Part shown: positions 1 through 7,515 of the stretch, one piece after another
Position numbering within the stretch: the first letter of the stretch is position 1
How the letters are laid out: every line of letters begins with the position of its first letter
Translations under genes and position numbers: made by a program
Source of the DNA: a bacterium CPR1
Lineage (GTDB): Bacteria > Vulcanimicrobiota > Xenobia > Xenobiales > QWHO01
Length of the DNA stretch: 38,961 nt
Direction of reading: 5' to 3'
Assembly (NCBI GenBank): GCA_021404945.1
Contig: QWHO01000076.1
Span: 1-38,961, forward strand
The notes under the pieces: generated by a model
Databases searched by the model: none
The model's input: only the letters and a program-made list of their open reading frames with translations
What the model was told of the DNA's origin: nothing

Positions 1-1
1 T

Positions 2-541
2 GACAAGGGACGATGTGTCCAGAAGAAGCTCTCACTCAGCGGGAGGACGTCTGTTCCCAGCTTAGAGGAAGAAATTGATCTTCTGGCAGACGTGCTGGCC
101 AGGCAGGACGCTACTCGCCCCCACGCACTACAGGATGGCAAGCCCAGGACCACCCCAGCCACCACTGGGAGACAGCGAGTGCCCAGCAGGTTGAGAGAGG
201 AGCTTCTGCGGAGGGGCCCAGCTGGCAGCAAGGCAGCTGCCACCCTCTCCACCTCTACCAGCACTGCAGCAACGAAGTATCCTGTGGAGGCATCCCCCAT
301 CCCTTCGAATGATGACGTGGTGCTTGGGCTGATCGTGGTGTGCACAGTGGCTGGGATCTCTGCTCTGATTGTGGCTGCAGTCTGCTGGTGCAGGCTGCAG
401 AAGGAGGTCAGGCTGGCACAGAAAGCAGACTACTCAGCAGAGAGAACGGCCAGCCCTCTCCCCTATGACAAGATCTCGCCTGGGGACAAGACGCTGGCTC
501 AGAGTGCCCAGATGTACCACTACCAGCACCAAAAGCAGCAG
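2..541 (+). other. NPDC1: Vertebrate NPDC1 coding fragment (chimeric sequence)
   Basis: One frame is open for 180 codons from base 2 to base 541. It encodes a protein I recognise as the middle of vertebrate NPDC1 (neural proliferation differentiation and control protein 1). Seen: a segment EEEIDLLADVLARQD, a Ser/Thr/Ala-rich linker, one transmembrane helix (about residues 103-121), then CWCRLQKEVRLAQKADYS and SPGDKTLAQSAQMYHYQHQ. These match the human order (IDFLAQELARKE, TM, CWCRLQREIRLTQKADYA, SPGDQRLAQSAEMYHYQHQ). Codon use (AGG, AGA, mixed third positions) differs sharply from the rest of the window. No intron interrupts it, although the vertebrate gene has several exons, so it looks like cDNA or a processed copy. 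Homology stops after the QQ codons at 536-541, where NPDC1 should continue with Met. Bacterial sequence starts there. Divergence from human suggests a non-mammalian vertebrate; the species cannot be set. Confidence 0.9.
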
Positions 542-1036
542 AACCAGCTGGCTGGAATACACCTCCCAGCGCGTGGGAATGAACTCGGGGCGCACCGGCC
601 AGAGCACGCCTCCGAGATGGATCAAAAAGATGAGCATCAGGGCCAGCCCGGACCAGACGATGGCAGCCCGGATGCCCAGTTGGAAGCAGGCGAAAAGCGG
701 CACGGCTGCGGCCACGAACCAGCTGGTCACCGAGAGTGACTGGCCCGAGAAGGCTCCGCCCAGGGCCAGGGTGACGGCTGCGCTGAGCAGAGCACCGTGC
801 ACCGTCAACAGGAGAGCGCGCGATGAGCGGACTCGAACGGCCAGGGCCAGCCAGATCAGCATGACCAGCGCCCCGGCGGCGTTGATGGAGGAAGTGATGG
901 GGTAACCCAGCCAGAAGTTGCGCAGCCCGAAGAAGGCAAAACCTGCCGCTCCGGTGAGGAGCAGTCGCTTCAGGCGCTCGAGAAAGGCGCGCCGCGCCTG
1001 GGGCTCTCTCAGCTCGGGGTTTTCAAGGAAGGTCAT
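542..1036 (-). CDS. Polytopic membrane protein, C-terminal part lost at the chimeric join
   Basis: Reading leftward from ATG at 1036, 165 codons encode a hydrophobic protein starting MTFLENPELREPQARRAF. A short charged N-terminus is followed by about five or six predicted membrane helices: around residues 28-45, 50-68, 74-95, 103-122, 124-146 and a last one starting near 160. This resembles the multi-helix sensor region that precedes a kinase or cyclase domain in bacterial signalling proteins, but no catalytic domain is visible, so the function is unknown. The frame stays open to 434, but bases below 542 belong to the NPDC1 fragment, so the true C-terminus is missing. The gene is divergent from the stalk-domain gene beginning at 1101. 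The ATG at 1036 is chosen because the upstream codons are Arg/Ser-rich antisense of the neighbouring gene. Confidence 0.7.
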
Positions 1037-1100
1037 AGCAACCCGAGCCAGACTTGGCGGTTCTACCCGTCGAACCCTGGTGGATGGAGGACTTTTCGAC

Positions 1101-2183
1101 TTGACTCGCTGGTGGATCATCTTGTTGATGGTGCTGGGGGGCCGGGCACTGGCCCAGCCGATCACGGTGGAAGTGGACGGCCGAGCTCTGGCTGAGGCCC
1201 GACCGATACGCAGCGGACAGCGAGTGCTGGTGCCGATGCGACCCCTGTTCGAGGCGCTGGGAGCCACCCTGGACCTGCAGGGCCAGCGGATCATCGCCAA
1301 ACGCGGCCCGGACCGGGTGGAGGTCGAGCTCGGCAGCGACCGGGCCCGGGTCAACGACCGCGAGGTTCGGCTGGACGAGCCGGCCCGGGTAGTCTCCGGG
1401 CGCACCCTGGTGCCGCTCCGTTTCGTGGCCGAAGCGCTGGGGGCGCGCGTTGGCTATGACGGTCTGGCCTCCCGGGTCTGGGTGGAAACCGCCCTGACAC
1501 CTGCCCCGGAGCCGCTCGGCGGGCCGATCGGGGAGGAGTGGACCGGGGCCTTCACCTTCGAGGCCAGCCGTGATCTCAAGCGGCTGCGGGTGGGCAACCA
1601 GGGTGGCATTCTGAAGGTCATGGATCCTTCCAATCAGCGCGAGATGGTCTATCGCGGCATCGACGATCGCAACATGGCCTGGATCGAGCCGTCCCAGCGA
1701 GCGTCGATATTCACCGCGCTGGGGGTGCCCTCGGCCGCTCTGGGGCGGACCTGCGACAGCGTGATGCGGAGCTACTCGAGTCTGCCCCGCAAGGAAGCCC
1801 TGGCCTTCCTGGGGGCGGTGGGCTCGCATCCGGGCCTCGATCCGGCCTTGCGTCAGCGCCTGCAGAGCTTTGTCGCCGACAAGATGACGCTCGAGAAGGA
1901 CGTGGTGCTGCGTCGCCAGGCGGTGCTGGCCCTGGCTTTGATGCACGGTCCGCTGGACTCGACCGTCGAGCGCGTCTTGAGCCTCTATGAGCGGAGCGAG
2001 AACCTGTGGGAAACCTTCCCGGTACAGATGTTCTTCGAGTTCCACGGAGGTGAGATCCGGTCCAGCCAGCGATATGCCGCTGTGCGCAGCCGCGTGGCCC
2101 TGGTCAACTCGCTCTACACCAGCAACATCCTGGGTTATCTCGACAGCGGGTCGGGGCCGCGGCGGATGACCGTAGGCCTCTGA
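1101..2183 (+). CDS. Secreted protein with copper-amine-oxidase N-terminal-type (stalk) domain
   Basis: The predicted protein has 360 residues. A TTG start at 1101 is favoured because GGAGG lies at 1086-1090 and the product then begins with a signal peptide, TRWWIILLMVLGGRALAQ. Residues about 21-130 form a stalk domain of the copper amine oxidase N1 type. It shows the family's typical pattern: a short strand with VDGRAL, RVLVPMRPLFEALGA, then a second copy of the logic with GRTLVPLRFVAEALGA. In Firmicutes and other lineages this domain is a cell-surface binding or stalk module and does not carry amine oxidase activity. Residues 140-360 are mostly helical and unrecognised, ending in a segment that resembles HEAT-like pairs. 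No oxidase domain is present. It probably acts outside the membrane. The 3' end overlaps the opposite-strand gene ending at 2135. Confidence 0.8.
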   Translation: MTRWWIILLMVLGGRALAQPITVEVDGRALAEARPIRSGQRVLVPMRPLFEALGATLDLQGQRIIAKRGPDRVEVELGSDRARVNDREVRLDEPARVVSGRTLVPLRFVAEALGARVGYDGLASRVWVETALTPAPEPLGGPIGEEWTGAFTFEASRDLKRLRVGNQGGILKVMDPSNQREMVYRGIDDRNMAWIEPSQRASIFTALGVPSAALGRTCDSVMRSYSSLPRKEALAFLGAVGSHPGLDPALRQRLQSFVADKMTLEKDVVLRRQAVLALALMHGPLDSTVERVLSLYERSENLWETFPVQMFFEFHGGEIRSSQRYAAVRSRVALVNSLYTSNILGYLDSGSGPRRMTVGL

Positions 2184-2503
2184 CGCAGCCTCGACCACTC
2201 GGGTCGCGAGCACAGTCGGGGAAGAAACCGGGGCTGCCTCTGCCGCCGCACCCAGTTCAGCAGGCGCTGGCAGACCAGACGCGCGCGAGGCTGAGGATGG
2301 CGCAGAACGAAGCGGTCCAGGGCCGGCTCGAGCTGTTCCAGCGGCAGATCCGCGGGCAGCTCCGAGCCGAGCTTCTGGAGCAGCTCGCGGGCAAAGCCCG
2401 AGCGACGCGGCTCGGCGCTGGCCAGGAAGGCATCCAGGGCGGTCAGGGCCATCATGCGGGCGAAAGGTTTACCCATGCGGACCACAGGTTTACAAGTCGG
2501 CAA
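2135..2503 (-). CDS. Small Arg-rich protein of unknown function
   Basis: The product is 122 residues from a TTG at 2503, or 113 from ATG at 2476. The TTG has AGGAAA five bases upstream. The ATG gives MGKPFARMMALTALDAFLA. The protein is helical and basic, with Leu-rich stretches (ELLQKLGSELPADLPLEQL) and many Arg/Pro near the end (NWVRRQRQPRFLPRLCSR). I do not recognise a family. The last 49 bases overlap the end of the convergent stalk-domain gene, which fits the compact style here. Composition agrees with the bacterial part. An overlapping frame on the plus strand (2297-2602) is Gln/Gly-rich and looks like a shadow. Confidence 0.5.
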   Translation of the reverse strand: MPTCKPVVRMGKPFARMMALTALDAFLASAEPRRSGFARELLQKLGSELPADLPLEQLEPALDRFVLRHPQPRARLVCQRLLNWVRRQRQPRFLPRLCSRPEWSRLRQRPTVIRRGPDPLSR

Positions 2504-2599
2504 GCAGATTTCCTGTCGAACCGGCTAATGTGCTCGCACTTTGGTCTTGCCCATGAGCACGATCTGACGAACGCGCCGGAACTGCGTTCCTGCGCGTTG

Positions 2600-2630
2600 T
2601 AAAGTGCAAGACCAGAGGCCTTGCACTTTA
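2600..2630. promoter_or_regulatory. Perfect 11-bp inverted repeat (hairpin or operator)
   Basis: TAAAGTGCAAG at 2600-2610 is matched exactly by CTTGCACTTTA at 2620-2630 across a 9-base loop. It lies in the 177-base divergent spacer between the genes starting at 2503 and 2681, about 50 bases before the second. It is AT-richer than its surroundings and followed by ATTTAGCTTCTT, not by a clean T run, so it is either a regulator site or a leader hairpin. A partial copy of the arm in opposite sense (TGGTCTTGC, 2542-2550) also pairs with GCAAGACCA at 2606-2614. Confidence 0.55.
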
Positions 2631-2680
2631 ATTTAGCTTCTTCCCCGACAGAGAAAGAACGCATCCAGGAGGGTTTTTCC

Positions 2681-3301
2681 GTGAACATCAGCGCAGCTAA
2701 CGCTTTGCCCCAAGTCTATTCCCGAGCTCGGGCCAGTGCCGAGCAGTCCTGCTCCCCCACCCGTCCAGCCACCGAATGGTGGCAGGTGGGCGAGCAGACG
2801 TTCGACTCCACCTCCTCCATGCTCAGCCAGCTGCAGGTGGGCGACCAGGGTGCGGAGGCCGTCTATCATTACAAGACAACCGCCGATTCTGAGCGCACGC
2901 TCAAAGACTTCGTCAAAGAGCAGGCTCTCTCGGGAGCCATCGGGGGGGCTATTCTGGGGGTCGTGGGCGTGGTCGGGATCAACGTCCTCGGCACCATCGC
3001 TTCGATCATGACGGCTGGCTTCTACGGGATGTTCCAGGGCGTGGCCCTGGCCGCCCCGGTGGCAGTCTGCGCCGCCGGCGGTGCCCTGCTCGGCGCCCTG
3101 ACGGCCAGAGAGAGCTTCAATGACTTTCAGGCCAATGGGCACAGCGTCTATGGCACGGTGATGAGCAACAATGGCCAGCTGGTGTTCCATCCGGGCAACG
3201 AGCTGCAGAATCGAGTGGATCTGGCAGCCCACGCTCAGGCGCCGGTCGAGGCCGATACCCCAAACTGCACTCCCTGGTGGCAGCGGCAGCAGAGCTACTG
3301 A
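2681..3301 (+). CDS. Membrane protein with glycine-rich helical hairpin, unknown function
   Basis: The product has 206 residues from GTG at 2681, chosen because AGGAGGG at 2667-2673 sits seven bases upstream. The N-terminus is Ala/Ser-rich (NISAANALPQVYSRARASA), then a hydrophilic region with Trp pairs. Two long Gly/Ala-rich hydrophobic segments follow at about residues 105-135 and 138-165 (GAIGGAILGVVGVVGINVLG and GVALAAPVAVCAAGGALLGA), typical of a helical hairpin with glycine packing. The C-terminal 50 residues are polar and end WWQRQQSY. No family is recognised. The N-terminal SR-x-x-ASA pattern is shared with the deiminase at 28408-29925 (see findings). Confidence 0.65.
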   Translation: MNISAANALPQVYSRARASAEQSCSPTRPATEWWQVGEQTFDSTSSMLSQLQVGDQGAEAVYHYKTTADSERTLKDFVKEQALSGAIGGAILGVVGVVGINVLGTIASIMTAGFYGMFQGVALAAPVAVCAAGGALLGALTARESFNDFQANGHSVYGTVMSNNGQLVFHPGNELQNRVDLAAHAQAPVEADTPNCTPWWQRQQSY

Positions 3302-3414
3302 GCCTTCGTCTCACGCCGACTCAGTGCGCGTTGAACGCTTCAAAAATTGTCTGCCCTCGCGCGCGTTCATTTCTGAACCGGTCAAGGCGCGGGATCGACT
3401 GAGCCTTCCTCTCA
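3297..3414. repeat. Pair of 17-bp direct repeats
   Basis: ACTGAGCCTTCGTCTCA at 3297-3313 and ACTGAGCCTTCCTCTCA at 3398-3414 differ at one position and start 101 bases apart. The first overlaps the stop codon of the preceding membrane-protein gene. Both lie in the 222-base spacer before the GroES-like gene. This could be a local duplication or a paired binding site. Confidence 0.5.
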
Positions 3415-3430
3415 AAGGACTTGGCGGCGT

Positions 3431-3449
3431 GGCGGGCAAAGTGCCCGCC
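3431..3449 (+). promoter_or_regulatory. Perfect hairpin upstream of GroES-like gene
   Basis: GGCGGGCA at 3431-3438 pairs exactly with TGCCCGCC at 3442-3449 around the loop AAG. No T run follows, so it is not a standard terminator. The last base of the hairpin abuts the ATG of a 24-codon open frame (3450-3524) whose stop overlaps the GTG of the next gene. The structure could mask that ATG. Confidence 0.45.
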
Positions 3450-3524
3450 ATGAGGATTGCTGTCCACGCTTTCGGCTGGTATCGAGCGGTCGCTACCGCC
3501 CTCGAGAAAGCGGCCGAGGAGTAG
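3450..3524 (+). CDS. Possible 24-residue leader peptide
   Basis: ATG at 3450 opens a 24-codon frame beginning MRIAVHAFGWYRAVATALEK and ending TAG at 3522-3524. The stop overlaps the first base of the GTG start of the GroES-like gene, so termination and re-initiation could couple the two. There is no clear Shine-Dalgarno sequence, and the hairpin at 3431-3449 would cover the start region. There is no homologue that I know of; it may simply be chance. Confidence 0.25.
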   Translation: MRIAVHAFGWYRAVATALEKAAEE

Positions 3525-3907
3525 TGGGCGAGCTCATCCTGGTGGGTGACAGGGTCTTGATCCAGCCCCTCGAGGGCGAGCAGACCACCCAGTCGGGCCT
3601 GATTCTGCCCGCCACCGCCACCGACCGGGAACGAGTTCAGACGGGGCGTGTGATTCAGGTCGGCCCGGGCTATTTGATGCCCAATCCCCGGTATTCCGAG
3701 GAGCCCTGGACCCAGCCCAGGGAGTCGATCCGGTTTCTGCCCATGCAGGCCGAGCCGGGCGACCTGGCTTACTTTTTGCGCAAAGAGGCCTTCGAGTTTA
3801 CCTACCTGGGCAAATCCTACCTGGTGGTCCATCACCACGCCATTCTGGCCCTGATCCGGCCGGATGAGAAAGATGTGTTGCAGAGCCTGGAGGGCTTGCT
3901 GGGCTGA
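3524..3907 (+). CDS. GroES-like (Cpn10-fold) protein
   Basis: The product has 127 residues. The N-terminal half is a chaperonin-10 fold: [20 protein letters not shown] followed by [23 protein letters not shown]. This matches the Cpn10 signature pattern (GDRVLVKPL..., a mobile-loop-like segment, then a GxVxxVGPG turn). Canonical GroES is about 95 residues. This protein has an insertion after the GPG turn ([12 protein letters not shown]) and a longer C-terminus with [13 protein letters not shown]. It belongs to the longer, diverged GroES-like family found apart from groEL; no groEL is present in the window. It may be a co-chaperone or have a separate role. GTG at 3524 is preceded by GAGGAG only two bases away, so GTG at 3542 is an alternative start. 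Confidence 0.8.
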   Translation: MGELILVGDRVLIQPLEGEQTTQSGLILPATATDRERVQTGRVIQVGPGYLMPNPRYSEEPWTQPRESIRFLPMQAEPGDLAYFLRKEAFEFTYLGKSYLVVHHHAILALIRPDEKDVLQSLEGLLG

Positions 3908-3909
3908 GC

Positions 3910-4056
3910 TTGGAGCTTTATGCCCTGAGCTACGGGCGCTCACTCTTCCCGGCCCACCTCGTGCTCGACGGGGCCGACCCTCGGGAGGAAGTCGATTTTG
4001 CCCGGGCTTGCTCTCGGCCTTGCTGCTCTGGCTCGATCTGGCCCTCAAGCGCTGAG
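3910..4056 (+). pseudogene. Possible N-terminal remnant of an MBL-fold hydrolase
   Basis: After the GroES-like stop, the frame read from 3910 gives [20 protein letters not shown] and then [10 protein letters not shown]. This looks like the opening strands of some metallo-beta-lactamase-fold (lactonase-like) proteins. The similarity stops at about 4000 and is followed by Cys/Ser-rich nonsense, with no HxHxDH motif. The same frame runs without a stop into rraA. I read this as a decayed fragment or a chance resemblance. Confidence 0.2.
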
Positions 4057-4089
4057 AGGGAGACCTGCTCTCGGCCCGAAGCCGGGCTG

Positions 4090-4566
4090 ATGCCTTCCTG
4101 CGCCGACCTTTGCGATCAGGATCCGCCCGGCCTGCAGGTGGCCGAGCCCGTTTTTCGCGACTATGGAGGCCGGCTGGCCTTCGAAGGCCCGGTCCGCACC
4201 GTCAAGGTCCACGAGGACAACTCGTTCGTGCGCCGGGCACTGGAGCAACCCGGGCAGGGAGCGGTGCTGGTGGTGGACGGCGGCGGCTCGCTTCGCTGCG
4301 CCTTGCTCGGCGATCAGCTCGGCGAGCTGGCCGTCAAGAACGGCTGGGCCGGCCTGCTGATCTATGGCTGCGTGCGCGACGCCACCGCCCTCTCCCGGTT
4401 GGAGCTGGGCGTCAAGGCCCTGGCCACCAATCCCAGGAAGAGCGTCAAGCGCGACCGGGGTGAGTGCGACCAGATGGTGCGCTTTGCCGGAGTGCGCTTT
4501 GAGCCTGGACAGTACCTCGTGGCCGACCCCGATGGCGTGGCCGTGATCCCCGGGCTACCCGGCTGA
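4090..4566 (+). CDS. rraA: RraA family protein (RNase E regulator / HMG aldolase fold)
   Basis: The product has 158 residues from ATG at 4090 ([20 protein letters not shown]). It aligns along its length with Rra[75 protein letters not shown] and [21 protein letters not shown]. coli RraA is 161 residues. Family members either bind and inhibit RNase E or act as class II 4-hydroxy-4-methyl-2-oxoglutarate/oxaloacetate aldolases. The GxxR-D pattern (CVRD) needed for metal-bound aldolase chemistry is partly visible. Which role applies here is unknown. The 3' end overlaps sbcC (convergent) by 12 bases. No strong Shine-Dalgarno sequence is seen, and the upstream frame stays open, so the start is set by homology. 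Confidence 0.9.
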   Translation: MPSCADLCDQDPPGLQVAEPVFRDYGGRLAFEGPVRTVKVHEDNSFVRRALEQPGQGAVLVVDGGGSLRCALLGDQLGELAVKNGWAGLLIYGCVRDATALSRLELGVKALATNPRKSVKRDRGECDQMVRFAGVRFEPGQYLVADPDGVAVIPGLPG

Positions 4567-7515
4567 CAGGGCGGCCAGTCGGGCCGGGTCGAGGTCGCTG
4601 CGGGCGGCTTCGTCTCGAGCCGAGCCGCTGACTTCCTCCACCACGCTGCCCTGCGGGGTGCGGCTGACTCGCAGGATGCGCTCCAGCCGCTCGGCCACCG
4701 CTCCCACGTGGCTGATCACCCCGATCAGCCGACCGCTGCCGGCCAGGTTCTCGAGCGCATCCAGGGCCCGGTCGAGGCACTCCGGGCTGAGGCTGCCGAA
4801 TCCCTCGTCCAGGAAGAAGGCCTCCAGGCGCCCGCCCTTGCGGCCCACCAGCTCGGACAGGGCCAGCGCCAGCGACAGACTGGCCAGGAAGGTCTCCCCG
4901 CCCGAGAGCGTCTCAGGCTTGCGGGCCTGCCCGGTGCCGCGGTCCACGATCTCGAACCTGGGGCTGAAGCCGAATTGCTGGCCGGTCATCTCCAAGAGGC
5001 GCGTGCTGGCCAGCTCGAGCAGCTCTTGCTGGCGGCGCTCCTGGAGCCACTGCGAGAAGGGCGGGTGCTTCTTATGCTTGCGATTGCCCAGCGTTTGCTG
5101 GATGAAGTCGAGATTGCGCGCCAGCCGCTCAGCCGGCAGCAGGGCCTGATCGAGGGTGGCGGCCCGTTGCTCTTTGTCGAGCGCCTCGGCGAGCGCTCGC
5201 TCGGCCAGCACCCGCCCGGTCTCGCCTTCCCGCCCGCGTTTCTCCAGCTCGTCCATGCTGGCCGCTCCAAGCTCGGTCAGGCGCTGCTGCAGAACGCCCC
5301 GCTCGCTCTGCAGTCGGGCCGCGCCCTGCTGCTCCTCGTCGCGCCAGCGCTCCAGCGCTGCCAGTCGGGCCGCTTCCTGGCGTCGAGCCGTCTCGAGCGG
5401 CTCTGAAGCCACTTCTACCGTCACTCCCAGCCCGGCCAGCTGGACGCGTTGCTCGTTCATGGCGTTCTCCAGAGCCCGCCTGGGCTGCTCGAGCTCGACC
5501 TGAGTTCGGTGGTGCAACTGATTCTGGCTCTGGGCCAGGCGGTGGGCCTCGGCCAGCGCAGCGCCCAGTTGCCCCTCGAGCTTCTCCAGCTCGACCAGCT
5601 CGCGCTCGATCTCGGCCGCCTGTTGCTCTCCCAGGTCCGACTCGGCCCCGGCGCAGCGTCGGGTCAGCTCAGCCAGCTCTTCTGCTCGACGGGTCAGCTC
5701 GACGCTCAGAGCGCTCAAGGCCTTCTGGCGTTCGGCGATGGTGGCCTCGAGCTTCTTGCACTCGCCGTCGAAGGCCGTATACTCGGCCCGGCAGGCCTCG
5801 TAGGCGGCCTCGGCCAGCTCGCGCCGTTGGCGCGGCCCGGCCAGCAGACATTCGTCGAACTGCTCGAAGTCGGTCTCGCCGCCCAGGAGCTCGCGACCCC
5901 TTGCGGTCAGCTCCTCCACCTGCTGACGCGCCTGCAGCTCCTCGGCTTCGCGCCGGGCCACCTGGGTGGACAGGGCCTGGCTTCTCGCCACCGCTCCCTG
6001 CCAGGTCTGGAAGGCCACCTGCTGGCGAGACTCGCAGGCAGCCACGGCGGCGATGGCCTCTTCCAACCCCTCCCCGCGCGGCGCCTGGAAGCCCTCGGGC
6101 AGGGGGCGGGCGCAGACCGGACAGGGGTCCTCGGGTTTGCAGTGAGCGGCCAGCGCGGCCACAGCCTGCTCTTGCTCGAGCCGGGCCCGGGTGGCCCGGC
6201 TGGCGGCCAGCTCGTCCTGGGCCTTGCGATGGGAGGCCTCCATCGAAGAAAGCAGGCCGCACTCGTCGTTCAGGGTCCGGCGCTCGCTCTCGAGCTTGCG
6301 TCCCAGCTCATCCAGCCTCCCGCCGGCCTGGCGCCAACGCTCCAGCCAGAGGGAAGCCTGCTCGGCCTGCTCCCGGGCCTGATCGAGCGCCAGGCGCGCT
6401 TTCTGACCTGCCTCCACCAGTTGCTCGCGACGCTCCGGCTGCTCGGCCGATCGAAGCTGCAACTCGTCCAGGTCAGCCTGGCTTCGGAGCTGCTCCTGGC
6501 GACGCTGCTCCAACTCTTGCTGGCCGCGCTCGAGTTGAGGCTTGAGCTCGGAAAGCAGCCTGGCGCTGGCCAGCCACTGGTTGATCCTGGCGCGGGTGCG
6601 CCCCGAGCTCTCCCGTGCGGTCTTGACGTCTTGCAGGCGGGCTCGCTCAGTCTCGCTCTCCAGCAGAGCTTGCTCGGCTTCCTGCCGCTCGCGGACCAGC
6701 TCCTGCTCCAGTTGATCCAGGGCGGTCAGGTCGTCCTCAAAGCTCTGAGCCAGCTGCTCGGCTCGCTGGATGCGCCCGTGGACGCCCTGCAGCTCGGTCT
6801 GGCGCAAGGCCAGGGCCGCGACCACCTCTCGACAACTCTCCAGCTGCTCGTTCGACGCGGCTTCCTGCTGACGGGCAGCTTCCAGGGCTTCACGGGCCCC
6901 TGCCACGGTGGCGGCCGGATCGGGGCCCAGCGCCTCGCGCTGGGTGCGGGCCCGGATCAAAAGGTCGGATAGCTTGCGCGAGCGAGCCTGCACGGTCTCA
7001 GCCACCCGGCTCAGGTCGTCCAGGCCCAGCAGGCTCTTGAGCACGTCCGAGCGGTCCTTCTCTCCGGCCGTCAAGAGCTGCTGGAAACGTCCCTGGGGCA
7101 GCACCACGGTCTTGAGGAACTGGCTCATGTCCAGGCCGACCAGATCGCGGATCTGGCGGTCGACGTCGGCCTGGCCGTCAAAAGCTCCCTCGCCGTCCAG
7201 GCGACGCAGGCAGTGGACCGGGTTTCTGCCCTTTTCCGAGCATGAGCGGTCCACCCGCCAGCGCTGCCCACGCGCCTCGAACTCCAGGCTCACGGTCATG
7301 GTCGGGTCGCCCGGCCCGTCCGAGATCAAGGCCTTGACGCTGCGCCCATCGAAGGTGCACGAGCCGTAGAGGGCATAGACCAGGGCCTCCAGCAGCGAGG
7401 ACTTGCCCGCACCCGTCGAACCGGTGATGGCGAACAGACCCAGGTCCTCAAACGAGATCTCCTGGCGGGCACGATAAGAGCGCAGATTCTCCAGGGTGAG
7501 CTTGAGTGGCCTCAC
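4555..7515 (-). CDS. sbcC: Exonuclease SbcCD, ATPase subunit SbcC (Rad50 homologue)
   Basis: The product has 986 residues. It is the SMC-like ATPase that, with SbcD, trims DNA ends, hairpins and protein-blocked ends. The N-terminus is [20 protein letters not shown], followed by Walker [10 protein letters not shown] (residues 32-40) and the Q-loop region VVLPQGRF (about 140). Long coiled coils rich in Gln/Glu/Arg/Ala flank a zinc-hook CPVC at about residue 465. The C-terminal lobe has the ABC signature [15 protein letters not shown] (about 870), Walker [14 protein letters not shown] (about 900) and the D-loop. Length is normal (E. coli 1048). The start ATG overlaps the sbcD stop by four bases (7512-7515), implying translational coupling. 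It is downstream of sbcD in the same minus-strand group as nurA-herA. Confidence 0.96.
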   Translation of the reverse strand: MRPLKLTLENLRSYRARQEISFEDLGLFAITGSTGAGKSSLLEALVYALYGSCTFDGRSVKALISDGPGDPTMTVSLEFEARGQRWRVDRSCSEKGRNPVHCLRRLDGEGAFDGQADVDRQIRDLVGLDMSQFLKTVVLPQGRFQQLLTAGEKDRSDVLKSLLGLDDLSRVAETVQARSRKLSDLLIRARTQREALGPDPAATVAGAREALEAARQQEAASNEQLESCREVVAALALRQTELQGVHGRIQRAEQLAQSFEDDLTALDQLEQELVRERQEAEQALLESETERARLQDVKTARESSGRTRARINQWLASARLLSELKPQLERGQQELEQRRQEQLRSQADLDELQLRSAEQPERREQLVEAGQKARLALDQAREQAEQASLWLERWRQAGGRLDELGRKLESERRTLNDECGLLSSMEASHRKAQDELAASRATRARLEQEQAVAALAAHCKPEDPCPVCARPLPEGFQAPRGEGLEEAIAAVAACESRQQVAFQTWQGAVARSQALSTQVARREAEELQARQQVEELTARGRELLGGETDFEQFDECLLAGPRQRRELAEAAYEACRAEYTAFDGECKKLEATIAERQKALSALSVELTRRAEELAELTRRCAGAESDLGEQQAAEIERELVELEKLEGQLGAALAEAHRLAQSQNQLHHRTQVELEQPRRALENAMNEQRVQLAGLGVTVEVASEPLETARRQEAARLAALERWRDEEQQGAARLQSERGVLQQRLTELGAASMDELEKRGREGETGRVLAERALAEALDKEQRAATLDQALLPAERLARNLDFIQQTLGNRKHKKHPPFSQWLQERRQQELLELASTRLLEMTGQQFGFSPRFEIVDRGTGQARKPETLSGGETFLASLSLALALSELVGRKGGRLEAFFLDEGFGSLSPECLDRALDALENLAGSGRLIGVISHVGAVAERLERILRVSRTPQGSVVEEVSGSARDEAARSDLDPARLAALSAG

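Noticed and set aside
5449-6972. 507-codon plus-strand frame over sbcC
   Set aside because: Leu/Gly/Gln-rich antisense shadow of the SbcC coiled coil.
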